A stretch of 64,000 nucleotides of DNA, taken from positions 14,014,501 to 14,078,500 of the forward strand of contig CM077599.1 in the NCBI GenBank assembly GCA_039654915.1, in the 5' to 3' direction. This DNA comes from Aquilaria yunnanensis (taxonomy: Eukaryota; Streptophyta; Magnoliopsida; Malvales; Thymelaeaceae). The position numbers were made by a program, and so were the translations under genes. This document shows, piece after piece, positions 1-11,427 of this stretch; the first letter of the stretch is position 1; the number at the start of each line of letters is the position of its first letter. Below the pieces are notes generated by a model, which saw only the letters and a program-made list of their open reading frames with translations, was not told the DNA's origin and did no database searches.

Positions 1-206
1 TCAAGTGCTAAGACCAAAATTTCTAAGTAAAACACATCATGAATGTTCCACCCTAATATGCTTGTCATATGCATTGGATTTTTGGTAACCTGACCGAACA
101 TAAATGGCTTGAAACAGAGAACACCAGAGACCGGAAGTTGCACTTGCGATAGAAGAATAAGAATAACATTTGTAGAGTTAGCTAGTTTTTAGTTTGCAAG
201 TCACAC
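1..206 (-). other. start of intron 1 of the bHLH gene
   Basis: Downstream of the bHLH first exon on the minus strand. The junction at 207/206 reads AGCAAG|GTGTGA, a good plant 5' splice site. The remaining exons, including the bHLH domain itself, would lie left of the window. Confidence 0.6.
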
Positions 207-638
207 CTTGCTCTTTTGCAAGCCCTCAGTTTTCCTCTTCTTGAAGCCTGCGGAGCTCATTTTCTCCGACGCGACCGACCCACTGCGCTTCTCCGATAGC
301 GTCGCAGCAGCTATTGCAGGCGGGCAGCTTGAGGTTCGAGAGAGAGCAAAATTCATCTCAGGACCCGACTCGTCTCCATACCCGCATGGTCCGAAGCCCA
401 AGGGCGGGAACTCCACTCTACCAAAGTCGGGCCACCCGCAGTCGAAGCTCGGGTCCGGCGTCATTTGCGGGTCGATCGTAGCCCCTGTAAGCATCGAGTC
501 ACAACTCGCTATCTCAGCCGGAAAACGGCCCATGGCCTGAGCGGGGAAGGCACCGCTGAACTCGGGCAAGTAACGGTCGTCTTGTAGCTCCCATTTCCAG
601 CGAGCCGCTCTCTGTCTTTCCAGCACCGACATGTTCAT
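207..638 (-). CDS. bHLH transcription factor (HBI1/CIB/ACE-like), first coding exon, partial
   Basis: 144 codons, starting at the ATG at 638; an in-phase upstream TTG is not a plausible plant start. The exon opens MNMSVLERQRAARWKW and later has FKKRK just before the exon end. A short MSVLER(Q/L) opening and an FKKRK stretch ahead of the bHLH region are what I know from plant HBI1/CIB1/ACE-type bHLH proteins, which are nuclear DNA-binding regulators of light, brassinosteroid and growth responses. The middle is a Gly/Pro-rich, low-order region. The bHLH domain is not in the window, so the assignment rests on N-terminal motifs only. The exon ends in phase 0 at 207 with a GT donor; read through, it stops two codons later, which supports the splice. 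Confidence 0.6.
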
Positions 639-1050
639 TTCATCCGGCAAAACGGAAAAACAGTGTTTGAAGGGAACCCAGAAGGAGAAACAAGGAATTG
701 AAGGGAAATATAGAGAAAAGATGGAAGCTTTATGTTATGTCAGTTAAGATGGGAGAGGAGGAAGCGGTGATGAGTTGAGGATGGAGCACAACTTCATTGT
801 TAAGGAGGTAGGCACGACTTGAAAGGGAAATGGGTTCTTACTGCTAACATGCGCCCCTTCTTGCGTACACAATAGTTTTGATAACAATTAGTGGCGTAAA
901 GAGTATAACTTTACCCTCACTGGGCATGACATATGATATGAGAGGTAAAGCAGGAGGCTTTATAGAACGGCACCGAGGGAGGGAGGGAAGGAAGGAAGGG
1001 GTCAGTTCTCAGTACTCAGTGGTGGGGTACAAAACAATGCCAGGGTAAGT
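639..1050 (-). promoter_or_regulatory. 5' UTR and putative promoter of the bHLH gene
   Basis: Upstream of the ATG on the minus strand. A TATA-like CTATAAAG lies at 965-958, which would put transcription start near 930 and give a 5' UTR of about 290 nt. Upstream of it the minus strand is CT-rich (GA-rich on plus, 976-1001). This is inferred from position and motif only. Confidence 0.35.
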
Positions 1051-1322
1051 ACATGTTATGTATGTACGCCCAATAATGATGTAAGTGATGTCGACAAATT
1101 TTATAAATATTGACCTGCTCAGCAATAACTTTAGTATCTCCAACTTGAAGTTTAGCATAATGTTTCAATTATGAAGTTTATTGAGTTCTAGGCATGGTAG
1201 AAGTAAAAAGCTTACCTGTTATTTTAAAGTTGTTCCTTACTTGTCTAGCGTAATGATTTGAGTATTAAAAATAAATTCAAAAAAACCTTTGAGATCTTAA
1301 GTTTTACTAGTAATTAACTTAT

Positions 1323-1852
1323 GACATAAATTCACAATTCACGTTCAAATTTTACTGGCTTTGACACTTAATCCCTTTAATTACAGCTTGGCACAACTCA
1401 GGTCCAAACTTTATAAATTAAGACACATAACCTTCTCTAATTGATAAAAATGTTCTTTTTTATTTCTAAAGAGCTTAAATGATAATAATATTGAATAAGA
1501 AAGCTAAACTTTGTGTTTTAGCATATTGTTGTTTAACAGGTCGTCTTACTCCATAGCTCCAATTGGTATATTAAAGATGCTCCCAATTTTCTAAGAAATT
1601 CTCCAACTTCTTGTATGTGAAGCTGTAGAGGAAGATGACCTATAGTATAATGATAAAATGTCAAGTTCAGTCTCCTTGTTTAATATTATTGTCATTTAAG
1701 TTTCTTGGAAACCAAAAAAGACATTTTCATCAGATAGAAGGGGCTATATGTCTCAGTTTACAAGGTTTGGGGACTGAGTTGCGCCAAGTCATAGTTGAAG
1801 GGATTAAGTGTCCGAGTCAACAATATTTGAGGGTGAATTGTCGATTTAGGCC
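1323..1852. mobile_element. MULE-like MITE with long terminal inverted repeats
   Basis: The first ~115 bp (from GACATAAATTCACAATTC) match the reverse complement of the last ~115 bp (GGCCTAAATCGACAATTC when reversed), sharing the core GACACTTAATCCCTT. Flanks are TTAACTTAT (1314-1322) and TTAACTTGC (1853-1861), a 9-bp duplication matching at 7 positions. Long TIRs with a 9-bp TSD are the pattern of Mutator-like elements. There is no transposase, and the ORF at 1635-1856 is a by-product of the TIR. Confidence 0.6.
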
Positions 1853-1861
1853 TTAACTTGC

Positions 1862-2837
1862 AATAACCAATATTTGAGATATATTATTTAATGCTTTTAT
1901 AAGTTTCCAAGTTACATGCTAATCACGAATATCATTTCCAAATCGAAGGCAAGTGAGTGGAATATCGTGAGGTGAACCGAACTAATAGCTTTATTTAAGT
2001 ATCTGATTTCACATGTACGCTTTAAAATGAGTCAAGTTGAGTAGATTAAACATGTTCAATTTGAAATATTTATCAAACTTGATATATTGCACATGTTTAA
2101 ATTGGAACAATATAAACAAATAATGAATTAGCTTTTAGATTATTGAACTCGAGGTGGGTTCGAACTATTCACTTAAATTAATAAAATAGATAAAACCGGA
2201 CAAGACTTAGTTAAATAATAAGTAAATCAATTTTTTTTTTAAATTATATATGAAACTGAAAATTTCATTCAAGTTTAACTTAATATTGTTCAAATAAGTT
2301 TTAAACTGAATCTAACTCGTATCGGACTTAAGTTATTAATTCATTTTTCAGCCATGTCTATAGGTTCGACAGAGCCGCATGCTTAAGTGAAGAAAGGGAA
2401 AGGGGTTGCTCGGCTGAGTAGATGGGGCTGAGATCGACTTAAGAAATGGAATAAGATGAAGAAGGCGTCATGGACTTGAATTCATTTGTATAGTTTTATA
2501 TGAATTGGAATGATTACAGGGAGTGACCGGTGAAGGGTTGCCCATTTACTTGATGTTTTTGAACGGAGAGCCATCAAAGGAATACATGTAGAGGCTGTGT
2601 GGAGTGAGACCCACTGACATGACTGCCACGTGGGCTAGTTTTTTTTATAATATATAACCAATCAAGCATTGAAACTGTCAGATGGAAAGGTCGCCTGCAT
2701 GGACTGGATTGGATCATTAAAGGGCTTTGCAATTTTGGTAGCCTCAATTTAGTATAGTCGGCATGTCCCATAAGAATCTATCATACTCTCTGAACTTTGA
2801 TTAGTTTTCTTAGGTTCTGATCTGTTCAAACATTTCA

Positions 2838-2888
<51 letters not shown>

Positions 2889-2940
2889 AATGAATGTTGT
2901 GAATCCATGTATTGAATAGGTTATGCCAGTACGAATTACA
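1862..2940. other. AT-rich intergenic DNA
   Basis: No coding pattern seen. It holds a B-box-like GGTTCGAAC at 2158-2166 without a convincing A box, and the AT microsatellite listed separately. Confidence 0.6.
2841..2884. repeat. (AT)22 microsatellite
   Basis: Uninterrupted AT dinucleotide run. Confidence 0.95.
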
Positions 2941-3369
2941 TGTTGAAATTATTTAGTTTAAGTGGCCAAATATATCTTTTAAAATGTACTTAGATATACA
3001 TTAATATATATAATTTATATTATTGATCAATGGATGTATGTCATGTGGCAAAGGAACACAAATGCTTTACAACATAGGAAATGTCCCTTAGAGAAATATA
3101 TTGTTTCGGTAATAAAAGATGAGAAGAGGTGGATGTCGAGTTAAAAATAGTGTGTGTACTACTCCCTCTTTTCTCCATGTCTCTCTCATCATCACAATAA
3201 AAGGAAACAATGATATGTTTAAGTGTAAACAATATAAGGATTCTTCACTCCTATCTAGCATCGGTTTGCATCAAGATTAGAAAAAGATCAATTTTCGTTT
3301 CTTCATTACTTGCATGAAAATAAGGTATATCCTTAATTTTCTTAATGTTTATATGTTTTAGAAACTTTC
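2941..3369 (+). repeat. probable 5' LTR of copia A
   Basis: Starts TGTTGAAATT, similar to the copia C LTR start TGTTGGAATT. It ends TTTCA, followed by AA and TGGTATTATAGCGAAG at 3373, a decayed version of the plant copia primer site TGGTATCAGAGC. No 3' partner exists to prove the boundaries. Confidence 0.45.
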
Positions 3370-4324
3370 AAATGGTATTATAGCGAAGATTATGACAAAC
3401 ATTTTTCTGTCAAACAAAAAAGATAAAAATGTAGCAATTGATTTCTAAAATTTGTGAAAATTTAATATGATGTTCCTTGGGATGTCATAGATTGATGTAA
3501 AAATTTTCATTATTTTTAGAGTTTATTTGATTAACATTTAAGATTAATATATTTTGGATAGACAGAAAATTCTTGCACGCTGATAGTTACAATTATTAAA
3601 TGTTAAAAATTTTTTAACATAGTAATTTTTTTCCAAAAATCATGGATTTCTAAAAAAAAACTTCATAAATGTTTAAGGAGGTAATTTGCATAGTTTCATG
3701 ATTTTTGGAATTAATTAGGTTTAAGTTTAGGAATTTTGTATTCGAACCAGTATGGTGACTATCAAGGAGAGGTAATTTTGTTAACTTCCAAATGTTGTGT
3801 TGATTAAAATAGCAAACAATGTCAAAAATTCATGAATTTTTAATATGTACTTCCTGGACATTTTATGTATGTGTATGGGAATTTTCATGTTTTTTAAACA
3901 CCGTATCATTGGAATTTAATAATTTATTTGTAGAGAAGGCAGTTTAACTGGAAAATGGACAATTAAGAACATACTTAATATTCTTGGGTTCTGAGGCAAT
4001 TAAAAATGATAAAAAAAATATATCACAATATTCATAAATATGTCTAAGAACTAAATATTAAATTTGACACTAATTAGAGTCGAATTTAATGGGGAAATAC
4101 CTTAGACGTTAATGAATATTCAAGTTTGCCCATTTGCGCATACTTGTTATTGAATTAAGACCATGCTTATGTGAATTAATGAAACATATTATGACATATC
4201 TAATTGTGTGTTAGAATGCATGTTTTTGGTATGTTATAGTATGAATTAGTTGATTCATGTTTGCTTGGTGCTTAAATTAGTCTTGTTGTGGTTGAAGTGT
4301 GCTTACATATTATATATTACGTAG
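3370..4324 (+). other. leader of copia A
   Basis: Non-coding stretch between the decayed primer-binding site (3373-3388) and the gag start. It is about 950 bp against about 270 bp in copia C, so it may contain further insertions that I could not delimit. Confidence 0.4.
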
Positions 4325-7300
4325 ATGACTTGCAAGAATATCATTGCCAAGTTGAATAAGGATCTTAAGCTTAATGGAGATAACTACCCCATTTTATAAC
4401 AAAAAGTCCAATTTATTTTAATTAAGCAAGATACAATTGATGTGCTCATAAAGGTGGAAGAACCACCAATCGATGGACAGGATCCTGGTGCCTATGAGGC
4501 ATATAAGAAGAAGAATACTATGGCCCGTATCACATTGTTGAGTATGATAGTAGATGAGCTCATGGTGGACTTCTCAATGCTTAAGTCAGCCAAGGCAATT
4601 TAGGATATTGCCAATACCAAGTTTGGGGATGTTTCTTTAGATAAAATGTTTGAGAATTATATGAAAATGCCAGATCATGCAATGGCCACTCATTTGCATA
4701 AAATGTCAAGTATGATCTCTTAACTTAAGGGAGTTGGTCATGTTTTCACAGATGAGCAACAAGTGCATGCCATAATTCGTTCTCTGCTTGATAAGGAGTG
4801 GCAGTTGATGAATGTCAACATGTGCCACAATATTGAAATTAAGAATTTTGATAATATTGCTAGACATTTGCTTTTGGAGGCAGAAGTCATGGCAATAAAG
4901 AACCACTGCAGGGCATATGTTGCGGAGACTTCTTTTTCACAAAAGAACAAGAAAAGATTCAAGGGGAAAAACAAGAAAGATGGCAAGGGGAATGGACCCA
5001 ACAAGAAGAAGTTCAAGAAGTGGCACAAAAGTAAGCTCAAGTACTTCAATTGTGGGAACAAGTGTCACTTTGCTAAAGAGTGCAATGACCCACCTAAGGT
5101 ATATGTTTCCGATGAGATTCCCTATTTAGTACATGTTATGTCATGTGCTAACCTTATTGAATCTAATTCTTCGTGGATTATTGATTCAGGAGTGACGGAC
5201 CACATAGCTAAGGAAAGGACATGGTATGTTATGTAATGCCCCCAATTTTATAAACCTTAATTTTAAAAGATATCTTAAATTCCCAGAATTATAAAGCATT
5301 TAATTAAAAATAATTTAAGAAATATGAGGTAAAACATTTTATTTAAATCATTTTCCAAAAAATGAGAGTATTAAATGAAATCAAAGTAGTTAAGTGACAA
5401 TCCCAGGAAAACTAATATGCGCATAATTTGTCAATTTAAACAAGCCATATGTTTCTTTAGAAATCAAATAACACAAAGTTAAAACCCAGTCCCAGCCAGT
5501 TCTACTTTCGAGGGGCTACATCGTACCTTCACTCAGTCTGCTCCACATCTTAAACCTCGTTATATGGTTCAGTGTACTCTGTCTCCTCATAGTACTCACC
5601 TAGAAAAACATGTTAAGAGGAGGGATGAGCACAACTTGCTCAGTAAGGGGGAAGTACCAGGCCCATCACGTGGGTCCTAATATTCCCGTAACAAACAACA
5701 ACGAATAATAAACTTTAAGCTGTAGCAATTTAATTAAAGAACAATTCCATACAACATCATAACAACAAAATCAAAATCCTACTAGCATGCTTGAACTTCC
5801 ATGCGTATGCATAATTCTTTTTACCGATAAAATAATATCTTCTTGATCGATCACTTAATCCAATACTTAATTGCCGTCGGACGAACCTAGGGTGGTGAGT
5901 GTGTACATCACCCACTTTCGGGATAACTCTTAGGCAATGCCACTAGGGATGCCACCAAGCCAGAGCCTCTCGGGATACCTATGCCGAGGTAGAGCCTCTC
6001 GTGATAACAGCCATAAGCATGGTCCCTCGCCAGCTATGGTCTGACAGCGCACAAATCATATCTCCATACTCCGTGTCAATATCGGGTCATGACTAGGGAC
6101 GGTCCGTCGCCACCCTAACATGCCTCTCGGGTTCGAATCGTCTGTTCCGAACCTCTCGTCTAAATTTACGGCTTGTTAGGTCATGTAGATATGGTTTGTC
6201 ACCAACCTTACATGCCTCGTATTTTATCTTACTCTTCAAATCTTTTACTTAATGCAATCTTGTGTATGACAAGCATCAATCATATGCAACAACCAATTGA
6301 TGCATGACCGTAGCTCATTTTATTTTAGCTCTTTTTAGTAGAATGTCATGATTCTAGTGCATCCTATTTCTTTTATCATGTTATCTTAGTTTAGTGTTAC
6401 ATGATGTCATGACAATCAATGATATCTTTTAAGTGTATTTGTGATAAATGTTCATCTCATTTCTCGTGAATTCTTTCTAAATTGGTCATTTAGTATTTAC
6501 GCTCCTAATTCTTTATCTATTGGCTTATAATAATTTATTACGGCCCTAACATGTCACTAACGGTTACTTCAATCTCATCATTTTGCTAATGAGCTTGTCG
6601 GCCTTAAACATGGTACTAGCGGTGTTTGTCTCGCCGGCCCTAAACATGCTACTAGCGGTGTTTATTTAGGCGGTCCTAACATATTTCTAATTTAATTCTT
6701 GTTATAAGCGGTCCTAGTATGATACTAGCGCCAAACATACATCATACATCACATCATTACAACCATACAACCAACCAACCAACCAAAATTACATCTCAAA
6801 GGAAGAGAACTAAAATAAAATATAATAAAATAAAATAAAATTCTAGAAAAACTAATTAATTACCCTACCCATGTTGCCCACGCGTTTAAAGATTTTGTTT
6901 AGCCCAATTGTTTACTTAAAATTTATTATTCGGGTTGATGCTTATTTTGGGCCTAAGAGGGCCCACGAGAACTAACCCGCTCTTCCCTCTTATCTAGTTC
7001 AGAATAATACAGCGAAAGGGGAGATTTTCCTAGGACGGTCCTACAAAAAGTTAGTAAGGTAGAAAAATTAGAAAAATATACTAACAATTGAAAATTTCCT
7101 AAATGGTACTTGGAAGGTTCATGTTTTTGGCATCTAGGCCGAAATTTTACCTAGTGGGCAAAAAGGGTATCGGGGTGTCTTCGGTGGCCTCGTGCCTATT
7201 CGGGATCGTGCCGAGAGCCTTCTTGATATTGATCCTAAAAATTACAGCAGCCATACACTAACTTATAAGATCATTTAAGGGCTGTAAAAATTGATCTTGG

Positions 7301-10300
7301 AAGGAAAAAAATTTTATTTCGGTTACCGATGTGTTTTTGGGATCCCTGACGCTTCGGGAGTCCAACGAAGCGCCAAACCTTCAAGTAAAGATTTTCTAAC
7401 CCTTTATAACAACATGGACAGCAAAGATAAGATAATTGCTAGGGCTGTAAGATTTGAAATTGACAGCCGAAAGAATTTTAAAAAGACTACGGTGGCTTAC
7501 CGGGGTTTAGGAGCAAGTATGGACCCGATTGCACTGGAAACGAGTACAAAAACCTAAAAGTTGGATCAACGATAATCTACAAAAAAAAAATTACAACAAA
7601 GAGGCCTTTAGGTGCTGGAAAAAAAAAATTAAAAGAGTGATACAGAAGGATTTGGGCTCACACAAATGAATCTGGGATCGTCGGTACGCGTTGGGTCGAT
7701 TTTTCTGTCCGGATGAGATTTCTCTTCAACCTAGTAAACCTAGGTAAGATTAGGCAAAATTATTGTTCTAATAATCCAGAATAAAATTTAATCGTAGCAT
7801 AAAGGGCTGTACTTACACCGTTTTGATGGAGGAATAAGCGAGACAATAACCGGCGTGAAGAGGACCAAAGGATGGCAGGCTGCCTTTTTCCTAAAATCTG
7901 ATTTTTTTCTTTCTTATGGTGGTGAGCTATTGAAGGAGGAGAGAATAAGAAGCGGCAGGTGGTGCGGCTTGGCGGCCTGGAGAGGAAAAAGAAAAGTTGA
8001 AGGCAACGCATATGCCTAGGTTTTAATTGCTGGAGGCGCAATAGCGTTTTTTTTTTTTTTTAAAAAGAAAAAAAAATCCTGTAGGTGCGTGGCGGCTGGA
8101 ACATTTTATAAGAATGAAATTAAGGTTAGGGAGAAAAGAAAAATAATCCTATGTAGCAGTAGCACGAACCCAGTTTAAACGTCACACGCGCGTTGACTTA
8201 ATTTTGGGAAACCTAAGCAAACGAATTCAGAATTGAGTGAGGTAAATTTCTATTGACTCATTTTTTCGAGAAGAATCCAATGGTGCTCCCAGATTTTTCA
8301 TCCGATGCTTGGTTGTAAATGACAAAAATGCCCCTAACCTAAAGAAAATGACTTTGAGCTTCCGGTTTGGAATTTGACTTAATAACCACTAAAGGAATCA
8401 TCTAAGACTCAAGATTCTTAATTTTAATATTATTTTTATTTTTATTTTTATTATTTTATTTATTTAATTAATTAGGATAATTTGGTGATTTTATTTTACT
8501 TAATTTCTAGGGTTATTACATGTTACCTATAGAAAGTTACTTAGAGGGGAAGGACTATTTTTGTGGATAACAATGCAAATTTGGTTGTACAGGGGATTGG
8601 CACTAGTATAGTCCCATTGGAAACACAGGATTTAATACTTATTGATGTATTATATATACCTTGCTTGGCTAGAAACTTGATTTCTATTAGTTTCCTTTTG
8701 AACTATGGATACTCTATGAACTTCTCATATGGGCTTGTAAATATTATTTATGGTAGAAGTAAGATTTGTTCTTATTTAGTCCATAATGGCTTGTTTCAAT
8801 TAAATATGAATGTTGCCAATGATAGTTGCTACATTGCTAATGTCATAAGTCCAATGACTTGGCATGATAGGTTAGGACACATTGGACAAGAAATAATCAA
8901 TAAGTTAGCCACGAGTGGCTTAATTGAGTATTTATCCAATGTTTCCTTACCAAGTTGTCAATCATGCCTTATGGGAAAGGCTACAAGAAAACCTTTTGGC
9001 AAGGCAATTAGGTGTAATGATCCTTTGCAATTGATCTACTCCGACCTTTGTGGCCCAATGAGAGTATCATCTAGTATTGGGTTTAGATACTTTATTGCTT
9101 TTCTTGAGGACTGTACTCATTATGCACACGTGTTTTTACTAATGCAGAAGCATGAAACACTTAGGTGTGTCGAAACTTTTATGAACTTAGTAGAGAATCA
9201 ATTGGGTAAGACGATTAAGTCTTTAAAGATTGATCGTAGATGTAAGTACTTGTTAAATGAATTCAAGGCATTCTATGATAAGAAAGGTATTGCAATAAAA
9301 CTTACTCTTCCAAAGATACCCCACTAAAATGGAATGGCTGAAAGAAGGAATAAGACTCTCATGGATATAGTACGTTCCATGATGGCTTGGGCCAACATGG
9401 AGATCACTTTTTGGGGTGATGCCTTGCTTTGTACAGCATATATCCTTAATAAAGTGTCTTTCAGGTCTATTGGTGCCATACTTTATGAGCTGTGGACAAA
9501 GAGATTGCCTAATCTAGGTCATTTACACTTCTAGAGATGTGCTACATATGTTTACATTGCAAATCATCCACTAGAAAAATTAGGACCTCGAATGAGGAAA
9601 TATGTTTTCCTTGGCTACTCAGAACACTCGAAGGGTTATATATTTTTAGATATAACTCATAAAGATTAGAATATCTTTGAGTTAAGGGATGCCAACTTTG
9701 TGGAAGATGAGTTCCCAAAAGTTGATAAAAGTAATAATATAAACTGTTTGGAAGATGCCTATGAGATAGGTCAATTTAGTGCCCTAGGAACACTAGATGT
9801 CACACATTCTAGGGGTAGTGTTCCTCCCATGGCAATTTCATTGCCACCACCTCATGTGTTTGATCACCATGAAGATTAAGCATATTTTGATTATAAAGAA
9901 GATCAACATCAAAAGGGAGCAATGGAACAATATGTACCCACCCTGAGCCACAATAAGAGGCTCTACAAGAGCCACATAATAATGCACCACAAGATGAAAT
10001 GGGGGTGCGTGATGATTTTGTGCCTCTTCCTCAACCTAACTTAAGACTTTCAAGTGGGCAATTTAAACCGTCTAGGCATTGGGATCAATGGTGGATTCTA
10101 GATGAGAGTAAGGGCAACTTGGTTTCATTTATGGTAGATGAACCAAGTAATGTGTAAGAGGCCCTTGAGGGTATGGATAAGGATAAGTAGATGACTATCA
10201 TGCAAAAGGAGATAGACTCTATGTATAAAAATAAGGTCTGAGACTTGACTGACCTTCCTCTTGTCCGTTAGGCAATTGGGAACAAGTGGGTTCTAAAAAA

Positions 10301-10613
10301 TTAAGACCAATTCTGAGGGTTTAATTGAGAGGTACAATGCCCGTTTGGTGGCCAAGGGGTTCACACAGAAGGAAGGTGTTGATTATAAAGACGTTTTCTC
10401 TCATGTTGTGAAACTCAATTTAATAAGATTGTTACTAGCTATTGTTGCACGTTTAGACCTAGAGTTACATCAAATGAATGTAAAGACCACCTTTCTCAAT
10501 AGAGAGTTGGGAGAGGATATTTACATGAAACAACCACAAAACTTCATTGTAAAGGGCCATGAACACAAAGTTTGTAGATTAAAGAAGTCTATTTTTATAG
10601 TCTTACAAAATTT
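4325..10613 (+). pseudogene. copia A gag-pol, broken
   Basis: Starts at an ATG (MTCKNIIAKLNKDLKL) aligned with the copia C start MACKNIVAELNRDLKL. Visible in order: gag to about 5030; CCHC knuckle (CGNKCHFAKEC) near 5053; protease motif IIDSGVTDH near 5180, with Val replacing Ala of DSGA; then the solo LTR at 5232-8520; integrase HHCC region (WHDRLGHIG) near 8860 and C-x2-C (CQSC) near 8960; integrase core up to about 9530; and RT fragments VAKGFTQKEG and QMNVKTTFLN at 10350-10500. It has several in-frame stops (for example near 4400, 4600, 4720 and 9328) and shifts, so it is non-functional. The element is clearly older than copia C. Confidence 0.85.
5232..8520 (-). mobile_element. solo LTR of a large Ty3/gypsy-type element, nested in copia A
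   Basis: Begins TGTAATGCCCCC and ends GGGTTATTACA, giving TG...CA ends with TGTAAT/ATTACA inverted termini. It is bracketed by the perfect 5-bp duplication TGTTA (5227-5231 and 8521-8525). Copia A homology resumes exactly across the joint (W-Y-V | T-Y-R-K). At 3289 bp with no internal coding domain and no second LTR copy seen, it is best read as a solo LTR. Minus orientation is inferred from TGTAATAACCC at its other end, a start I associate with Del/Tekay-type chromovirus LTRs, and from a GAGCACAACTTGCTCAGTAAG-like block at 5628-5648. It holds local repeats CGGCCCTAACAT...ACTAGCGG at 6540-6730. Confidence 0.75.
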
Positions 10614-11362
10614 TTATGATTTTTTATTTTAAGGCATTAAAAAGAAAAAAATAATACAAATTTAATAATATTATAAAAATTTACTTTCAAATGGATTATT
10701 GCATCTACATAATATTGAATTTCAAATAAATTTGATTTCGGGCAAGAAAATATAAAAATAAAAATAAGGCAGTTAAACTTCATGATGAATGGAAATAGGC
10801 TACACGATAAAATTCAATTCAACCAAATAAATATAACTTAATTTCATCATCCAACTCCTGTCTATGTATGTACTGTGGTATGACCATGAAATTAAATACC
10901 GCATGGTATAGCACTTACTGCGGGTAAGCAATATGGGGTACAGATATTTTTATATTTTATCATTTTATAATGCAATAAAACTTGATATTTCGTGGTATTT
11001 TGTATATTGCTCAGTTTATGTGTACATTTTGTCAAAAAACTGCGTTATACTGCAAATACCGTACGGTATATACCACGGTATTTTATTTTTTATGAATGTG
11101 TGTAAGATATTTTTTTTATCATTTTACATCAGAATATCATAAATATATAAAAAAATTAAAATATAGTTAATACACATCATAAAATAAATTTTTATTTTTA
11201 TTTTTTGTCACTTTTCTAAGTTAACATAAAAATTTAATTATTACTTTAAGCCACCTAAGAACTTAATGTGGTATTAGAAAATGTGTTATTGGTATTAAAG
11301 TATTATTTTTTTTCTCTTACATCAATAAATTAGTTTCTTGTTTAGTAATATTTATTTTGCTA

Positions 11363-11427
<65 letters not shown>

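Larger units (their letters stand above)
2941..10613 (+). mobile_element. copia A: old, 3'-truncated Ty1/copia element
   Basis: A degenerate relative of copia C at 13617-24762, collinear with it from leader through gag, protease and integrase into RT. Homology stops in RT near 10613, just after the stretch matching KKSI; the rest of RT, RNase H and the 3' LTR are absent. A 3.29 kb solo LTR splits it at 5232. The left boundary (2941) is proposed from an LTR-like TGTTGAAATT start and is less certain than the coding part. Confidence 0.7.

Noticed and set aside
7291..7557. 88-codon plus ORF in the first solo LTR
   Set aside because: No family resemblance and inside an LTR; length is within chance for this region.
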